From the NCBI RefSeq assembly GCF_902806455.1, contig NZ_CADCWQ010000001.1:2356001-2420000 (forward strand): DNA of 64,000 nucleotides. Direction: 5' to 3'. Below, piece after piece: positions 63,719 through 64,000 of the stretch. Numbering within the stretch: the first letter of the stretch is position 1; the number at the start of each line of letters is the position of its first letter. The notes beneath the pieces were generated by a model. That model saw only the letters and a list, made by a program, of their open reading frames with translations. It did not search any database and was not told where the DNA came from. Source of the stretch: Virgibacillus doumboii (lineage in GTDB: Bacteria > Bacillota > Bacilli > Bacillales > Amphibacillaceae). A program made the translations under genes and the position numbers.

Positions 63719-64000
63719 AGGTAAAGGTCGTCGAAACTAGCGAAGAACGGCAGCAGGCATTTAATGTGCGAACGAATGTATTTGTTAATGAACAAAACGT
63801 GCCGCCGGATATTGAATTGGATGCGTTCGATGAAGAAGCCATCCATTTAATCGGTTTTGAAAATGATACACCAATTGCTGCCAGCCGTGTCCGCTTTGTT
63901 GATGCGTACGGTAAGCTGGAACGGATTTGTGTGCTGAGAGACCGGCGCGGCAACTTCTATGGAAAGCAACTGATTCAGGAAATGGAAGACATCATCGTAA
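63715..64000 (+). CDS. yjcF: GNAT acetyltransferase YjcF-like (continues beyond the right edge)
   Basis: GTG at 63715 overlaps the yjcG stop by 4 bases, with AAGGAA upstream. The 95 residues seen (VKVVETSEERQQAFNVRTNV, FVNEQNVPPDIELD, ASRVRFVDAYGKLERICVL) match the ElaA/YjcF-type GNAT start. The rest is outside the window. Confidence 0.88.
   Translation, partial: MKVKVVETSEERQQAFNVRTNVFVNEQNVPPDIELDAFDEEAIHLIGFENDTPIAASRVRFVDAYGKLERICVLRDRRGNFYGKQLIQEMEDIIV

Overview
The window comes from a low-GC, endospore-forming member of the Bacillaceae. Evidence: an Sda-type sporulation checkpoint protein, a SASP-O-like spore protein, a GerABC germinant-receptor operon with a likely sigma-G promoter, a SinI-domain protein, an S-box (SAM-I) riboswitch, a yjcH-yjcG-yjcF trio in the Bacillus order, and an arginine operon close to the Bacillus argCJBD-carAB-argF type. 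A betaine-type binding protein and general sequence style suggest a halotolerant relative of Virgibacillus or Oceanobacillus, but the genus cannot be fixed from this window.

Layout. 1-6642 is a defence island on the minus strand: vsr, a DrmE-like protein, a NERD-helicase fusion and the N-terminal half of a DrmA-type helicase that runs off the left edge. It looks like a class 2-like DISARM system. 7143-14000 is an accessory stretch with one intact degV gene and two decayed degV copies, a ParA ATPase with a small partner gene, an M20 peptidase, a TPR/winged-helix regulator and a possible group II intron tail. 14045-23132 holds small hypothetical genes, a SAM riboswitch in front of an unrecognised gene, a SinI-like protein, an alpha/beta-hydrolase fused to a SARP-type DNA-binding domain, an RNase H-like protein, a likely type I toxin-antitoxin locus, sspO, a nucleotide kinase-like protein, a CocE/NonD hydrolase and sda. 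23594-27874 is sbcDC. 28096-29088 is a lone NERD gene between two copies of a repeat cluster. 29433-33566 is a ger operon whose A gene has an in-frame stop. 33701-36937 is a decaying cluster of VOC (glyoxalase-fold) genes with an ECF sigma factor that has gained a VOC tail.

37106-48484 is the arginine operon argC-J-B-D-carB-F-G-H, read leftwards from one sigma-A promoter overlapped by an ARG box. carA is absent, so the glutaminase subunit must come from elsewhere. 48649-56138 carries small membrane and NTF2-like genes, a DinB protein, a TetR/MFS pair with matching operators, a MazF/PemK-type toxin-antitoxin pair, a hydroxyacid dehydrogenase and an OpuAC-type binding protein that seems to start at ATT. 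The right end holds an EamA permease, a tRNA-Val, a GNAT enzyme, a heterodimeric ABC exporter and yjcH-yjcG-yjcF.

The intergenic DNA is rich in repeats: an 80-84 bp hairpin element (three copies), a 21-22 bp TGTGAACTT repeat family (three loci), a nested palindrome made from four copies of one 20-mer, a 40 bp tandem repeat and a GC-rich Bacillaceae palindromic repeat.
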